This document shows positions 1 through 6,326 of a stretch of DNA of 6,326 nucleotides, one piece after another. The notes beneath the pieces were generated by a model. That model saw only the letters and a list, made by a program, of their open reading frames with translations. It made no database searches and was not told the origin of the DNA. This DNA comes from UBA6770 sp965661115 (lineage in GTDB: Bacteria; Bacteroidota; Bacteroidia; Flavobacteriales_G; Salibacteraceae), in NCBI GenBank assembly GCA_965661115.1, contig CBFICO010000125.1, positions 1-6,326 on the forward strand, given 5' to 3'. Both the position numbers and the translations under genes were made by a program. The number at the start of each line of letters is the position of its first letter. Within the stretch, counting starts at the first letter, position 1.

Positions 1-480
1 ATTACCATCGGTTGCCGTAACTGCATATGTTCCAGCCGACAAATTAGTAGCTGAATTTGTAGTACTAACATTAGGCAACCAATTATAGGTACTACTGTAA
101 GGCGTGGTACCGCCAGATAAATTGACAGTAATACTACCATTTGACCCTCCTTTACAATCGACATCAGATACTGTGCTGGTACCGAAGGTCATTGTGTCTG
201 ATGGTTGTGTAATTACGAACGTAGTATCATTTTGACAACCATTTGCATCAGAAGCTGTCACTGAGTAACTGCCTGCAGCTAAACTAGTAGCGCTATTGGT
301 AGTACTTATATTTGGCAACCAAGTATAGGTACTACTGTAAGGCGTAGTACCGCCAGATAGATTAACGGTTATAGTTCCAGTGCTGGCACCGAAACAATCT
401 ACATTGTTTTGTGTACTTGTTCCGAAAGTGATTCCGTTCGGTTCATTTAAAAGAACGGTTAACGTGTCCTCACAACCTTT
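1..480 (-). repeat. Two tandem 240-bp SprB repeat units (repeats 5 and 6)
   Basis: Bases 1-240 and 241-480 align without gaps at an offset of 240 bp, or 80 codons, and Cys998 and Cys1078 keep that spacing. Positions 61-120 and 301-360 differ at only 6 of 60 bases, and 84-105 is identical to 324-345. This block encodes the SGGTTPYSSTY-WLP core of the repeat. Identity is much lower in the parts around the cysteine. The reading phase here is arbitrary; the biological repeat boundary is probably near the DxxC motif. The pattern suggests a duplication more recent than those behind repeats 1-4, and further copies may lie beyond the left edge. Confidence 0.85.
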
Positions 481-3387
481 TGAGTCTGTAACGGTTACGC
501 GATATTTTACACCGCCCCTTAAGTTGGTTGCAATACTATCGTTACCTACTTGAGTAATGACACCAGTAGGCCAAACAAAAGTAAAAGCGGGAGAACCGCC
601 TGTTACTTGAATACTAGCTGAGCCATTGGTATCTCCAGCACAATCAATTGTATTGATAGTTGTACTACCTAATGTTAACCCTACAGGCGGTTCCGTTAAT
701 GTAACGGTATCTTTTGCTTCACACCCTGCTAGGTTAGATGCAGTAACAATGTAAGTTCCAGCAGGAAGACCTGTTGCTGCACTATCGGTTTGTACCGGTG
801 AAGAATTCCAGGAATATGAAATACCTTCATCACAGAAATGAAATTTAATGTTTGGTCTTGTTTTCACAATGGTAGTTGCGGTATCTGAAAGACAAGCATT
901 TAAGGTGTCATTGGCAAAATATGCTACTGAATTATGAGGGGTTGTTGTAAACCTCATTTGAGCGTTAAATGTTGCCAGTTTTGTATTGCATATTTGGATT
1001 ACAATGTTGCTTGTACCGTCCCAAACAAACTCTTTATTGAAGACAATTTCGGGCTCCGAGGAAGTTAGATCAGCTAGTGAAAAAGAATGTGTACCAACAC
1101 TGTAAACCTCAAAACCACCGCTGATAAAACCGTTATCAAGATTAGCGGAGTCGGTACAACCTATTGCAAGTGTATAATCCGAAAAAGACGATTGGAATGC
1201 GCCCAACAAAGAAAACGAAACTTTAGAAATTCTTCCTTTCGTAAAGCCCGCTGACGTAAGTTCACTGGCAAGGTAAAGATACTGTTGCTTTGCATTTGTG
1301 CTTGAAACAAAAGGCGACGGTAAACCAACGAAAGTGTTACCTGTAGCTCCATTTCCAATAGCCACATTGGATAAATTGGCAGTTGCACATTTGGTTGCAG
1401 TAGAAGGATAAACACCGCATTCAATGGTATTTGCTGTACCTGTTGCAGTACCATCACTTCCACCTTTACAAGAAATATTTGAACTGTCTGTAATTGCAAC
1501 GTCAATTACAGGCTTCTGTGATACAAAAAACTGCTCAACAGTATCACAACCGTTATCATCTGTAATTGTAACTAGGTGAGTACCAGCACAAAGTGAATCA
1601 GCAGTAGCTGTCGTATCGCTTGAATTGTTCCACCGATAAAAATACCCTCCAACACCTGGGCTACTGGTATTTCCTCCGATCATGGACGTAATTTGAACCT
1701 TTCCAGTACAACCACCTTCACAATCAATGTCGTTAACGGTTGAAGCTACAACCCGAACTGGAAGTGTTGCAGGCAGGTTTTTTGCCACGGATTGAATTGA
1801 GGTCATATTAAAACTATCGGTAACAACCACCGAATATGCATTTTTTCTGGAAACACCGGTAAGCACATTTGAATCTACCCTGAGGGTATCAATTCCATCT
1901 CGAATCCAGTAATAACCAAAAGGTCCTATACCGCCATCAAAAGAAGCCGTCCAAAGTCCGTCGTTTTGCCCATCACATGTTTCTTTCGTTTCGGTAATGT
2001 TTACGTTATTAATTGCGTCAACTATGTCTATTCTGATATTTTGAGAGGTGACTGCCTTAACAGGGCAATTGTTATCTTTTGACGTAAAGGTGACAGAATA
2101 GGAACTGAGCGGATTTGCAGGAGGAGTCCAACAAATTTTAGTGGTATCTGGATTAACACCTGAGATAGTATCTACTGAACCAACAAGTACTGTAGCTCGA
2201 TTGCTTGTAGTTGTCAGCGTATCTCCTAAATCAGCATCGGTAAAAGAAGTTTTAAAACATAGATTACTAGTTTTTAAAATCTTCAACGATGTGTTTGAAG
2301 TTTTAACACCACCTTGAACATCAAAAACTCCACCTGAGCTTAGTGCTGGAGGGTTATTTCCGCCACATGCATCAATCTGAAACTGAATATCTCTGTAGGT
2401 TTCACCTTTAACACTATCTGGGTTATTCTTATCGTATTCAGTAATTTTAATTACAACCACATATCTACCTTTAATCCGCTGTTTAAAGGTTAAAGTCCCG
2501 TTAAACTTATTAATTACTGCATCGTGCAGAGGTTCTGCCGAAGTGTATTCTGGACTACGATAAATTAAAAATGCTTGCCTAAAATTGAGCTTATTAGTAT
2601 CACAGGTAATATTGTTACAATTTGAAGATACACCTGGAAATTTTCTTTGAATGTACTCACCTGGAACCAACTCAAAAGAGAGGCTATCCCCATCAGGATC
2701 AACAACTCCGTAATTGTAGGTTGATTGAATGTTTTTACAGAAAAACGGAATTGGGTCTGTAGTAAAAATTGGGCCTGAATTTCCTGAAGCAAAAGAGTAA
2801 TCGTTGTTGATTTTTACATAGGTATAAAATGGGCGTCCGTTTCTTGGACTTGTAGGTGGAACTCTAGTTGTATCCTGGAAAGCACCATTTGGGTTTTCAA
2901 CGTTCATCGAGGAACTTCTGGCGTTAAAATAATGCGCAACAGTCCATGAATCACACTTAAAAGGAATGGTAATGGTATCTTGGTAAACAAACTTTTCTAA
3001 CCCTGGATATTTCTGTTTGGCAACTGTTGGAGAACATGCGCTACTATCTGCAACAGAAGAACATAGCTGAGAAACTTCAGTACCTCCTGTGTTTGTTAAT
3101 GGTAAAAAATAGGATTGATATGGCCAGCTATAAAATGTTCCAAAATTGGAATTTGGATTAGACGAACAGGTAGGGTCGTGAAACAGCCTTACTTCCCTAC
3201 TCCCATTCCCTATTCCTGCTCCGGAGCAATCTCTGTATATTGTAAGTGTAATTACATAGTCTGTATCGTTTAACGATTTGTAGGTAATATCTCCACCTGC
3301 AATATGCGTTGCCGAAGTTTGTTTCGTTAAGCCCCCAATGGCCAGCAGAACTAGGAGTAACTTAAGGTTGCGTATGGATGAATTCAT
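1..3387 (-). CDS. Giant secreted SprB-repeat adhesin, N-terminal 1,129 residues (C-terminus outside window)
   Basis: The minus-strand frame from the ATG at 3387 is open to the window edge. Residues 1-26 form a signal peptide (basic start, leucine-rich core, TSA before THIAGG). Residues 27 to about 460 match the N-terminal module of Bacteroidota gliding-motility-associated adhesins: GGDITYK, LTIYRDC, a Pro/Cys-rich GPIFTTDPIPFFC stretch ending at Cys217, DPDGD at 230-234 and a DNNCPV strand around Cys441. Six SprB-like repeats follow, marked by Cys471, 556, 640, 916, 998 and 1078, with endings such as LAAGSYSVTASDANGC. The first is degenerate and the third carries an inserted domain. The family is surface-exposed, often type IX secreted, and serves adhesion or gliding; the role here is inferred because the sorting domain is off-window. 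No Shine-Dalgarno sequence is seen, only an A-rich leader. Family assignment is firm, function is not. Confidence 0.9.
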   Translation of the reverse strand, partial: MNSSIRNLKLLLVLLAIGGLTKQTSATHIAGGDITYKSLNDTDYVITLTIYRDCSGAGIGNGSREVRLFHDPTCSSNPNSNFGTFYSWPYQSYFLPLTNTGGTEVSQLCSSVADSSACSPTVAKQKYPGLEKFVYQDTITIPFKCDSWTVAHYFNARSSSMNVENPNGAFQDTTRVPPTSPRNGRPFYTYVKINNDYSFASGNSGPIFTTDPIPFFCKNIQSTYNYGVVDPDGDSLSFELVPGEYIQRKFPGVSSNCNNITCDTNKLNFRQAFLIYRSPEYTSAEPLHDAVINKFNGTLTFKQRIKGRYVVVIKITEYDKNNPDSVKGETYRDIQFQIDACGGNNPPALSSGGVFDVQGGVKTSNTSLKILKTSNLCFKTSFTDADLGDTLTTTSNRATVLVGSVDTISGVNPDTTKICWTPPANPLSSYSVTFTSKDNNCPVKAVTSQNIRIDIVDAINNVNITETKETCDGQNDGLWTASFDGGIGPFGYYWIRDGIDTLRVDSNVLTGVSRKNAYSVVVTDSFNMTSIQSVAKNLPATLPVRVVASTVNDIDCEGGCTGKVQITSMIGGNTSSPGVGGYFYRWNNSSDTTATADSLCAGTHLVTITDDNGCDTVEQFFVSQKPVIDVAITDSSNISCKGGSDGTATGTANTIECGVYPSTATKCATANLSNVAIGNGATGNTFVGLPSPFVSSTNAKQQYLYLASELTSAGFTKGRISKVSFSLLGAFQSSFSDYTLAIGCTDSANLDNGFISGGFEVYSVGTHSFSLADLTSSEPEIVFNKEFVWDGTSNIVIQICNTKLATFNAQMRFTTTPHNSVAYFANDTLNACLSDTATTIVKTRPNIKFHFCDEGISYSWNSSPVQTDSAATGLPAGTYIVTASNLAGCEAKDTVTLTEPPVGLTLGSTTINTIDCAGDTNGSASIQVTGGSPAFTFVWPTGVITQVGNDSIATNLRGGVKYRVTVTDSKGCEDTLTVLLNEPNGITFGTSTQNNVDCFGASTGTITVNLSGGTTPYSSTYTWLPNISTTNSATSLAAGSYSVTASDANGCQNDTTFVITQPSDTMTFGTSTVSDVDCKGGSNGSITVNLSGGTTPYSSTYNWLPNVSTTNSATNLSAGTYAVTATDGN
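823..1431 (-). other. Inserted beta-sandwich-like domain splitting SprB repeat 3
   Basis: This region codes for residues 653-855 of the adhesin. A normal SprB head (SCKGGSDGTATGTA, Cys640 to Ala652) is followed by about 200 foreign residues, and the repeat then resumes at ISYSWNSSP (856-864) and runs through a normal GLPAGTYIVTASNLAGC ending. The insert carries IGNGATGN (677-684), QQYLYLASELTSAG (701-714), WDGTSNIVIQIC (789-800) and RPNIKF (844-849). I recognise this set from a module frequent in Bacteroidota secreted proteins, usually of the form IGxG...QYLxLASEL...DGTxNIVI...RPN. Cysteines at 657, 667 and 852 lie near the two junctions and might form disulfides, which is speculative. The ligand or role is unknown. 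Confidence 0.65.
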
Positions 3388-3415
3388 ATTTTTATTTGTT
3401 TACTTTAACTCAACT

Positions 3416-3453
3416 AAATGACGCCTTCAGCTTCTTGAAAGTTGGGCGCATTT
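3416..3453 (-). promoter_or_regulatory. Imperfect hairpin in the predicted adhesin 5' leader
   Basis: Read on either strand this stretch folds on itself. AAATG (3416-3420) pairs with CATTT (3449-3453), CGCC (3422-3425) with GGCG (3445-3448), and TTCA (3426-3429) with TGAA (3436-3439) around a 6-nt loop. There is one bulged base at 3421 and a five-base bulge at 3440-3444, for 13 pairs in all. It ends 28 nt before the adhesin start codon and has no U-tract on either side, so it is not a typical terminator. A role in translation or mRNA stability is only a guess. Confidence 0.4.
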
Positions 3454-3547
3454 TCATCAACATAACTTGTAAAAATACAACCTTTTTGATTCTAGTGATT
3501 AACAGGCTTTAAGAATTGCGATTTTTACCTTTTATGTATTTCTCGAT

Positions 3548-3575
3548 CAAATGTAATTTGTGAACAACACCTCAA
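3548..3575 (-). promoter_or_regulatory. Candidate promoter for the adhesin gene
   Basis: On the minus strand TACATTTG (3555-3548) fits the Bacteroidota -7 consensus TAnnTTTG. A TTG at 3575-3573 lies 17 bp upstream of it, within the spacing reported for Flavobacterium -33 elements. Transcription from here would give a leader of roughly 155 nt carrying the hairpin. This is consensus matching only. Confidence 0.45.
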
Positions 3576-3605
3576 CTGTTCCACAAGAACAAATAGTCAA
3601 GGTTT

Positions 3606-3613
3606 TACATTTG
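3606..3613 (+). promoter_or_regulatory. Candidate -7 promoter element for aspartate kinase
   Basis: TACATTTG fits the Bacteroidota -7 consensus TAnnTTTG and ends 20 bp before the ATG, implying a leader of about 15 nt. No TTG is present at the expected -33 distance (about 3580-3588), so the promoter may be weak or depend on an activator. The leader has an A-rich run (3622-3628) rather than a Shine-Dalgarno sequence. Confidence 0.45.
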
Positions 3614-3633
3614 ATAAGTAAGAAAAAATTACC

Positions 3634-4881
3634 ATGAAAAACATAGTTTACAAGTTTGGTGGAGCGGCATTAAAAAGCGCTGAAGCAATTAAAAATATTG
3701 GGGAAATTGTTAAATCGGAACCTTCTAAAATAGTGGTAGTTTCGGCGTTAGATAAAACCACTAATGCGCTTGAGAAACTTGTAGAAGCGCACTTTTCTAA
3801 CAATGATTTATCACCACACTTTAGCTCAATAAAGAATTTTCACACTAACATTATCACGGATCTTTTTGGGGAACAAAACAATGAAGCAGCAGAAAGCTTA
3901 ACCAAAATTTTACACTACTGCGAGACCTACCTGCAACACAACAAAAACACTCCTTACGATGAAGTTTACGATCAAATAATTCCGGCAGGTGAACTACTTT
4001 CTTCAAAAATTTTGGCTGCTTATCTCAAAAAAAATAGCCTCAAAGTGGAGTGGCTGGATGCGCGAAAAATTTTAATAACCGATAGTAGACATAGAAAAGC
4101 AAAGCCCAATTTCTCTGAGTCAGAAAAATTATTAAACGAAAAGCTTCAAGAAGATAAAATCAATCTAATTCAAGGATTTATTGGTGGTACAGATGGAAAT
4201 TTAATGACCACCATCGGACGTGAAGGCTCTGATTATTCTGCTGCACTTTTCGCCAACTTTTCGAATGCCAAAAAACTGGTGGTTTGGAAAGATGTCGATG
4301 GCGTTTTAAATGCCGACCCGAGGTATTTTGACACACCAGAATTAATTGAAAGTCTAAACTACAAAGAGGCTATTGAATTGAGTTATTACGGCGCCACCAT
4401 CATCCATCCAAAAACCATACAACCACTTGCAGAAAAAGACATCCCTTTACAAGTTCGGTCATTTCAAAACTTAGAGTGCAATGGGAGTATAATCGACTCA
4501 AAATCAAACTTTAACGCAGATAAATTAATCTATATCTACAAGCCAAATCAGCTATTGTTAACGGTTAGCTCTAAAGATTTATCCTTTATTGGAGAACAAC
4601 AAATGAGTCAAATTTACCACGCTCTTTTCGAGCATAAATTGGAGGTTAATCTTGTACAAAATTCGGCAGTAAATTGCACCATTTGTGTAGATACAGACAC
4701 CAGAAAAACGGACTCACTTATAGAAGAACTAAACAAGAATTTTTCGGTTAAATACAACACAAATCTTGAGTTACTAACTATTCGCCATTATAAAGAAAAG
4801 CTGCTGAAAGAAATCCTTAAAAACAAAGAGCTCATCATTGAACAAAAAACAAGAAATACGCTAAAACTGTTATTCAAGTAA
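3634..4881 (+). CDS. lysC: Aspartate kinase (monofunctional aspartokinase)
   Basis: This cytoplasmic enzyme (EC 2.7.2.4) phosphorylates aspartate with ATP to 4-phospho-aspartate, the first step toward lysine, diaminopimelate, threonine and methionine. The amino acid kinase fold spans about 1-290: KFGG with Lys7, VVVSALDKTTNAL (34-46), PAGELLSS with Glu120, TTIGREGSDYSAAL (192-205) with Arg196 and Asp200, the nucleotide-site stretch WKDVDGVLNADPR (218-230), and SYYGATIIHPKTIQPL (250-265). An ACT-type regulatory region follows (about 305-385) with VNLVQNSAVNCTICVD (338-353) and LLTIRHY (380-386). At 415 residues it is slightly shorter than E. coli LysC (449) and has no homoserine dehydrogenase domain. 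KFGGAALKS replaces the usual KFGGTSV; Ala at the first position is, as I recall, common in Bacteroidota. The ATG at 3634 places the KFGG motif at the normal distance from the N-terminus. No lysine-pathway gene is adjacent. The symbol is by homology; the isoform's feedback inhibitor cannot be read from sequence. Confidence 0.93.
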   Translation: MKNIVYKFGGAALKSAEAIKNIGEIVKSEPSKIVVVSALDKTTNALEKLVEAHFSNNDLSPHFSSIKNFHTNIITDLFGEQNNEAAESLTKILHYCETYLQHNKNTPYDEVYDQIIPAGELLSSKILAAYLKKNSLKVEWLDARKILITDSRHRKAKPNFSESEKLLNEKLQEDKINLIQGFIGGTDGNLMTTIGREGSDYSAALFANFSNAKKLVVWKDVDGVLNADPRYFDTPELIESLNYKEAIELSYYGATIIHPKTIQPLAEKDIPLQVRSFQNLECNGSIIDSKSNFNADKLIYIYKPNQLLLTVSSKDLSFIGEQQMSQIYHALFEHKLEVNLVQNSAVNCTICVDTDTRKTDSLIEELNKNFSVKYNTNLELLTIRHYKEKLLKEILKNKELIIEQKTRNTLKLLFK

Positions 4882-4933
4882 ACGGATTGACTCACTAAAC
4901 AAACTAACCTAAATCTTTTGTGTCTTTCTCAAG

Positions 4934-4941
4934 TAGATTTG
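4934..4941 (+). promoter_or_regulatory. Possible -7 element immediately before the VCBS gene
   Basis: TAGATTTG matches TAnnTTTG and ends only 4 bp before the ATG at 4946. A TTTG at 4917-4920 is 13 bp upstream, shorter than the usual 17-23 bp. If it is used, the mRNA would start at or near the ATG and be practically leaderless. Otherwise the gene is read through from the kinase gene, whose stop codon lies 64 bp upstream with no hairpin between. Confidence 0.3.
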
Positions 4942-4945
4942 TACC

Positions 4946-6326
4946 ATGAAAAAAGGTTTCCTTACCCTTTTGGGCTGCGCTTTTTTAATTACCGGATTTG
5001 CGCAAAATGTTAAGCTAAAAGACTACCGTTTGTTCGATTCCGTGGTGGTTACTGTAAAAAAAGACACCCTAAATCACGCATGGATGGGCGGCTATCTCAA
5101 CCCTATTTTTTCAGAAATCAACCTTAATCAAGATACCTTAACTGATTTAATTGTTTTTGATAAAGCATCGTTCCAGCACAGCACATTTATCCGCACCAGA
5201 CCTGGCTCTCATTACAGACATGCTCGAGCCTACAAAAGCGGACCTTCAAGCAGTAGGTTCTTCAGTTTTTTTGAAGATTACAATGGAGATGGCCTCGCCG
5301 ACCAAGTGTTTAACGACGACGGTTTTGTAGCATTCAATAAAAATGTTTCTACTAACTCTAGCGAACTAAAATTTGAAAGGGTACTTTTTAAAGACCCAAA
5401 TAATTCCAGACGAAAAACCATCAATGCATCTTTTGAGTACAGTGGCAATACATTCGGATTAAACGCTGGCCCAGTTGAAATACCTGCGTTTGCGGATTTA
5501 GACGGAGATAATGATTTGGATTTAGCGGTTTTAGCTGTTGGTTTGGGAACGGTGTATTTTTACGAAAACACTGGCGCCAACAAGCACAATTCACTTGATA
5601 GTCTAGAGCTTTCACTTACCAACTTTTGTTGGGGTGGATTTGAAGATAATCTGAATGGATTTTATGTAAACCTAGGTAATTGCAAAGGAAGATTCCTCCC
5701 TGCGGGCTCTAGGCACGGCGGTGCAAATCTCACCGCTACACACTTGGATTGCAACGGGTTACCCGACCTGCTTATTGGATTTGCTGGTGAAGAAAAGGTA
5801 ATAGGGTTATATAACAACGGAAACAAACAATCGGGTAGAATGACTGCTCAAGACACTTCCTTTCCGGTTGAAACAAGCACCATCAGAATGCCACTATTTC
5901 CAAACATTAACACGCTGCACATTAATAAGGATACGATTGAAGATTTTTTAATCTCACCAATGGATGACCTCAACAGCGTCAACCATAATCATATTCAGTA
6001 TTACGAATCTATTGATGATACGGGGTGCTTTAAAAGAGTTCTAAGTTCCGATTTTTTATCGTCGGAGTGTATCGACCTTGGTGAGCAATCTAGATTTACA
6101 CTAATTGACATAAACGGCGACAGCTTATTGGATATTCTTGGGTCTAGCTATAAACTCAATAATGGCGATAGCATTTGGAATGCAGTTTTTTACTGGAAAA
6201 ATGTGGGCACGAAAAACATTCCAAGTTTTGAGTTGATTTCCAACGATTTTATAGATGTTCCACTTTCCAACAAAATTGATTTAACCGTTGCATCAGTTGA
6301 TTTAAACAATGATGGCGCAATGGACC
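4946..6326 (+). CDS. Secreted VCBS/FG-GAP repeat protein, N-terminal 460 residues (C-terminus outside window)
   Basis: The frame from the ATG at 4946 is open to the right edge. Residues 1-19 or 1-20 are a signal peptide (MKKGF, hydrophobic core, GFAQ before NVKL). The mature part has seven Asp/Asn-rich loops of the calcium-binding kind found between FG-GAP/VCBS blades: 59-67, DYNGDGLAD (111-119), DLDGDNDLD (184-192), a shortened DCNGLPD (268-274), 325-333, DINGDSLLD (388-396) and DLNNDGAMD (452-460). Phrases such as VYFYENTG (203-210) and FYWKNVGT (415-422) are typical of the repeats. Conserved extras (FSEINLNQDTLTDLIVFD, FCWGG, QDTSFP) fit a Flavobacteriales family that usually ends in a type A sorting domain for type IX secretion; that end is not visible here. 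A beta-propeller surface or secreted protein is likely; its ligand is unknown. It may form an operon with the aspartate kinase gene 64 bp upstream. No Shine-Dalgarno sequence is present. Confidence 0.88.
   Translation, partial: MKKGFLTLLGCAFLITGFAQNVKLKDYRLFDSVVVTVKKDTLNHAWMGGYLNPIFSEINLNQDTLTDLIVFDKASFQHSTFIRTRPGSHYRHARAYKSGPSSSRFFSFFEDYNGDGLADQVFNDDGFVAFNKNVSTNSSELKFERVLFKDPNNSRRKTINASFEYSGNTFGLNAGPVEIPAFADLDGDNDLDLAVLAVGLGTVYFYENTGANKHNSLDSLELSLTNFCWGGFEDNLNGFYVNLGNCKGRFLPAGSRHGGANLTATHLDCNGLPDLLIGFAGEEKVIGLYNNGNKQSGRMTAQDTSFPVETSTIRMPLFPNINTLHINKDTIEDFLISPMDDLNSVNHNHIQYYESIDDTGCFKRVLSSDFLSSECIDLGEQSRFTLIDINGDSLLDILGSSYKLNNGDSIWNAVFYWKNVGTKNIPSFELISNDFIDVPLSNKIDLTVASVDLNNDGAMD

Larger units (their letters stand above)
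3546..3615. repeat. Perfect 11-bp inverted repeat with 48-bp spacer
   Basis: ATCAAATGTAA at 3546-3556 is the exact reverse complement of TTACATTTGAT at 3605-3615, and the match stops at once on both sides. Each arm contains TACATTTG reading outward toward the gene it faces, so the repeat most simply reflects two matched -7 elements of divergent promoters. Binding of a symmetric regulator to both arms is the alternative. Confidence 0.7.
3388..3633. other. Divergent intergenic region between adhesin and aspartate kinase genes
   Basis: These 246 bp separate two genes read in opposite directions, so both need promoters here. I see no credible small coding frame and no tRNA or riboswitch. The region holds an imperfect hairpin near the adhesin start (3416-3453), a short AT-rich palindrome (3467-3480) and the 11-bp inverted repeat at 3546-3556 and 3605-3615, which are listed or discussed separately. 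Confidence 0.8.

Noticed and set aside
1..480. CRISPR-like or mobile repeat
   Set aside because: The 240-bp repeats are in-frame protein repeats without spacers, terminal inverted repeats or transposase.
1161..1505. 114-codon open frame on the minus strand
   Set aside because: It lies in another frame of the same strand inside the adhesin gene; its protein is low-complexity Gln/Leu-rich and resembles nothing, whereas the adhesin frame gives recognisable motifs throughout.
2565..2792. 75-codon open frame on the minus strand
   Set aside because: It is an out-of-frame reading within the conserved N-terminal module of the adhesin.
3467..3480. TTGTA-AAAA-TACAA palindrome followed by CCTTTTT
   Set aside because: A five-bp AT-rich stem is too weak for a terminator, and no gene ends here that would need one.
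4027..4034. Run of eight A within the aspartate kinase gene as a phase-variation tract
   Set aside because: It encodes Lys-Lys-Asn in frame, is ordinary for AT-rich DNA, and a metabolic enzyme is an unlikely phase-variable target.
4882..4945. Terminator between the kinase and VCBS genes
   Set aside because: No hairpin with a T-run can be drawn in these 64 bp.
4946..4978. Possible lipoprotein signal (LLGC, Cys11) in the VCBS protein
   Set aside because: The hydrophobic segment before Cys11 is too short and continues beyond it to a normal type I cleavage site at GFAQ; Leu at -2 is also a poor lipobox residue.
5421..5615. 64-codon open frame on the minus strand
   Set aside because: It is antisense to the VCBS protein, whose frame here encodes the DLDGDNDLD loop and VYFYENTG motif.

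Overview
The window looks like a piece of a Bacteroidota chromosome, most likely from the Flavobacteriia/Flavobacteriales. The reasons are moderately AT-rich DNA, two large secreted proteins of types typical of the phylum (a SprB-repeat adhesin and a VCBS/FG-GAP protein), a monofunctional aspartate kinase with the phylum's sequence signatures, start codons without Shine-Dalgarno sequences, and upstream matches to the Bacteroidota -7 promoter element TAnnTTTG. I recognised these families from memory of their motifs; no search was run.

Layout. Positions 1-3387 (minus strand) are one uninterrupted reading frame: the first 1,129 residues of a giant secreted adhesin, cut by the left edge. It has a signal peptide, a conserved N-terminal module of the gliding-motility-associated adhesin families, and six SprB-like repeats. 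The third repeat is split by an inserted domain of about 200 residues. The last two visible repeats keep an exact 240-bp spacing. Positions 3388-3633 are a divergent intergenic region with a perfect 11-bp inverted repeat, whose two arms are back-to-back copies of a -7-like element facing the two genes, and an imperfect hairpin in the adhesin leader. Positions 3634-4881 (plus strand) encode a complete 415-residue aspartate kinase. After a 64-bp gap with no visible terminator, positions 4946-6326 (plus strand) encode the first 460 residues of a secreted VCBS/FG-GAP-type protein, cut by the right edge.

How the parts relate. The two secreted proteins are probably exported by Sec and then handled by the type IX secretion system, but their C-terminal sorting domains lie outside the window, so this is inference. 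The aspartate kinase is a metabolic enzyme (first step to lysine, threonine, methionine and diaminopimelate) with no pathway partners beside it. The kinase and the VCBS gene may be co-transcribed, although a -7-like element sits directly before the second start. I see no RNA gene, mobile element, CRISPR array or defence system, and no convincing new multi-gene system. The points most worth a second look are the split SprB repeat and the symmetric divergent promoter region.
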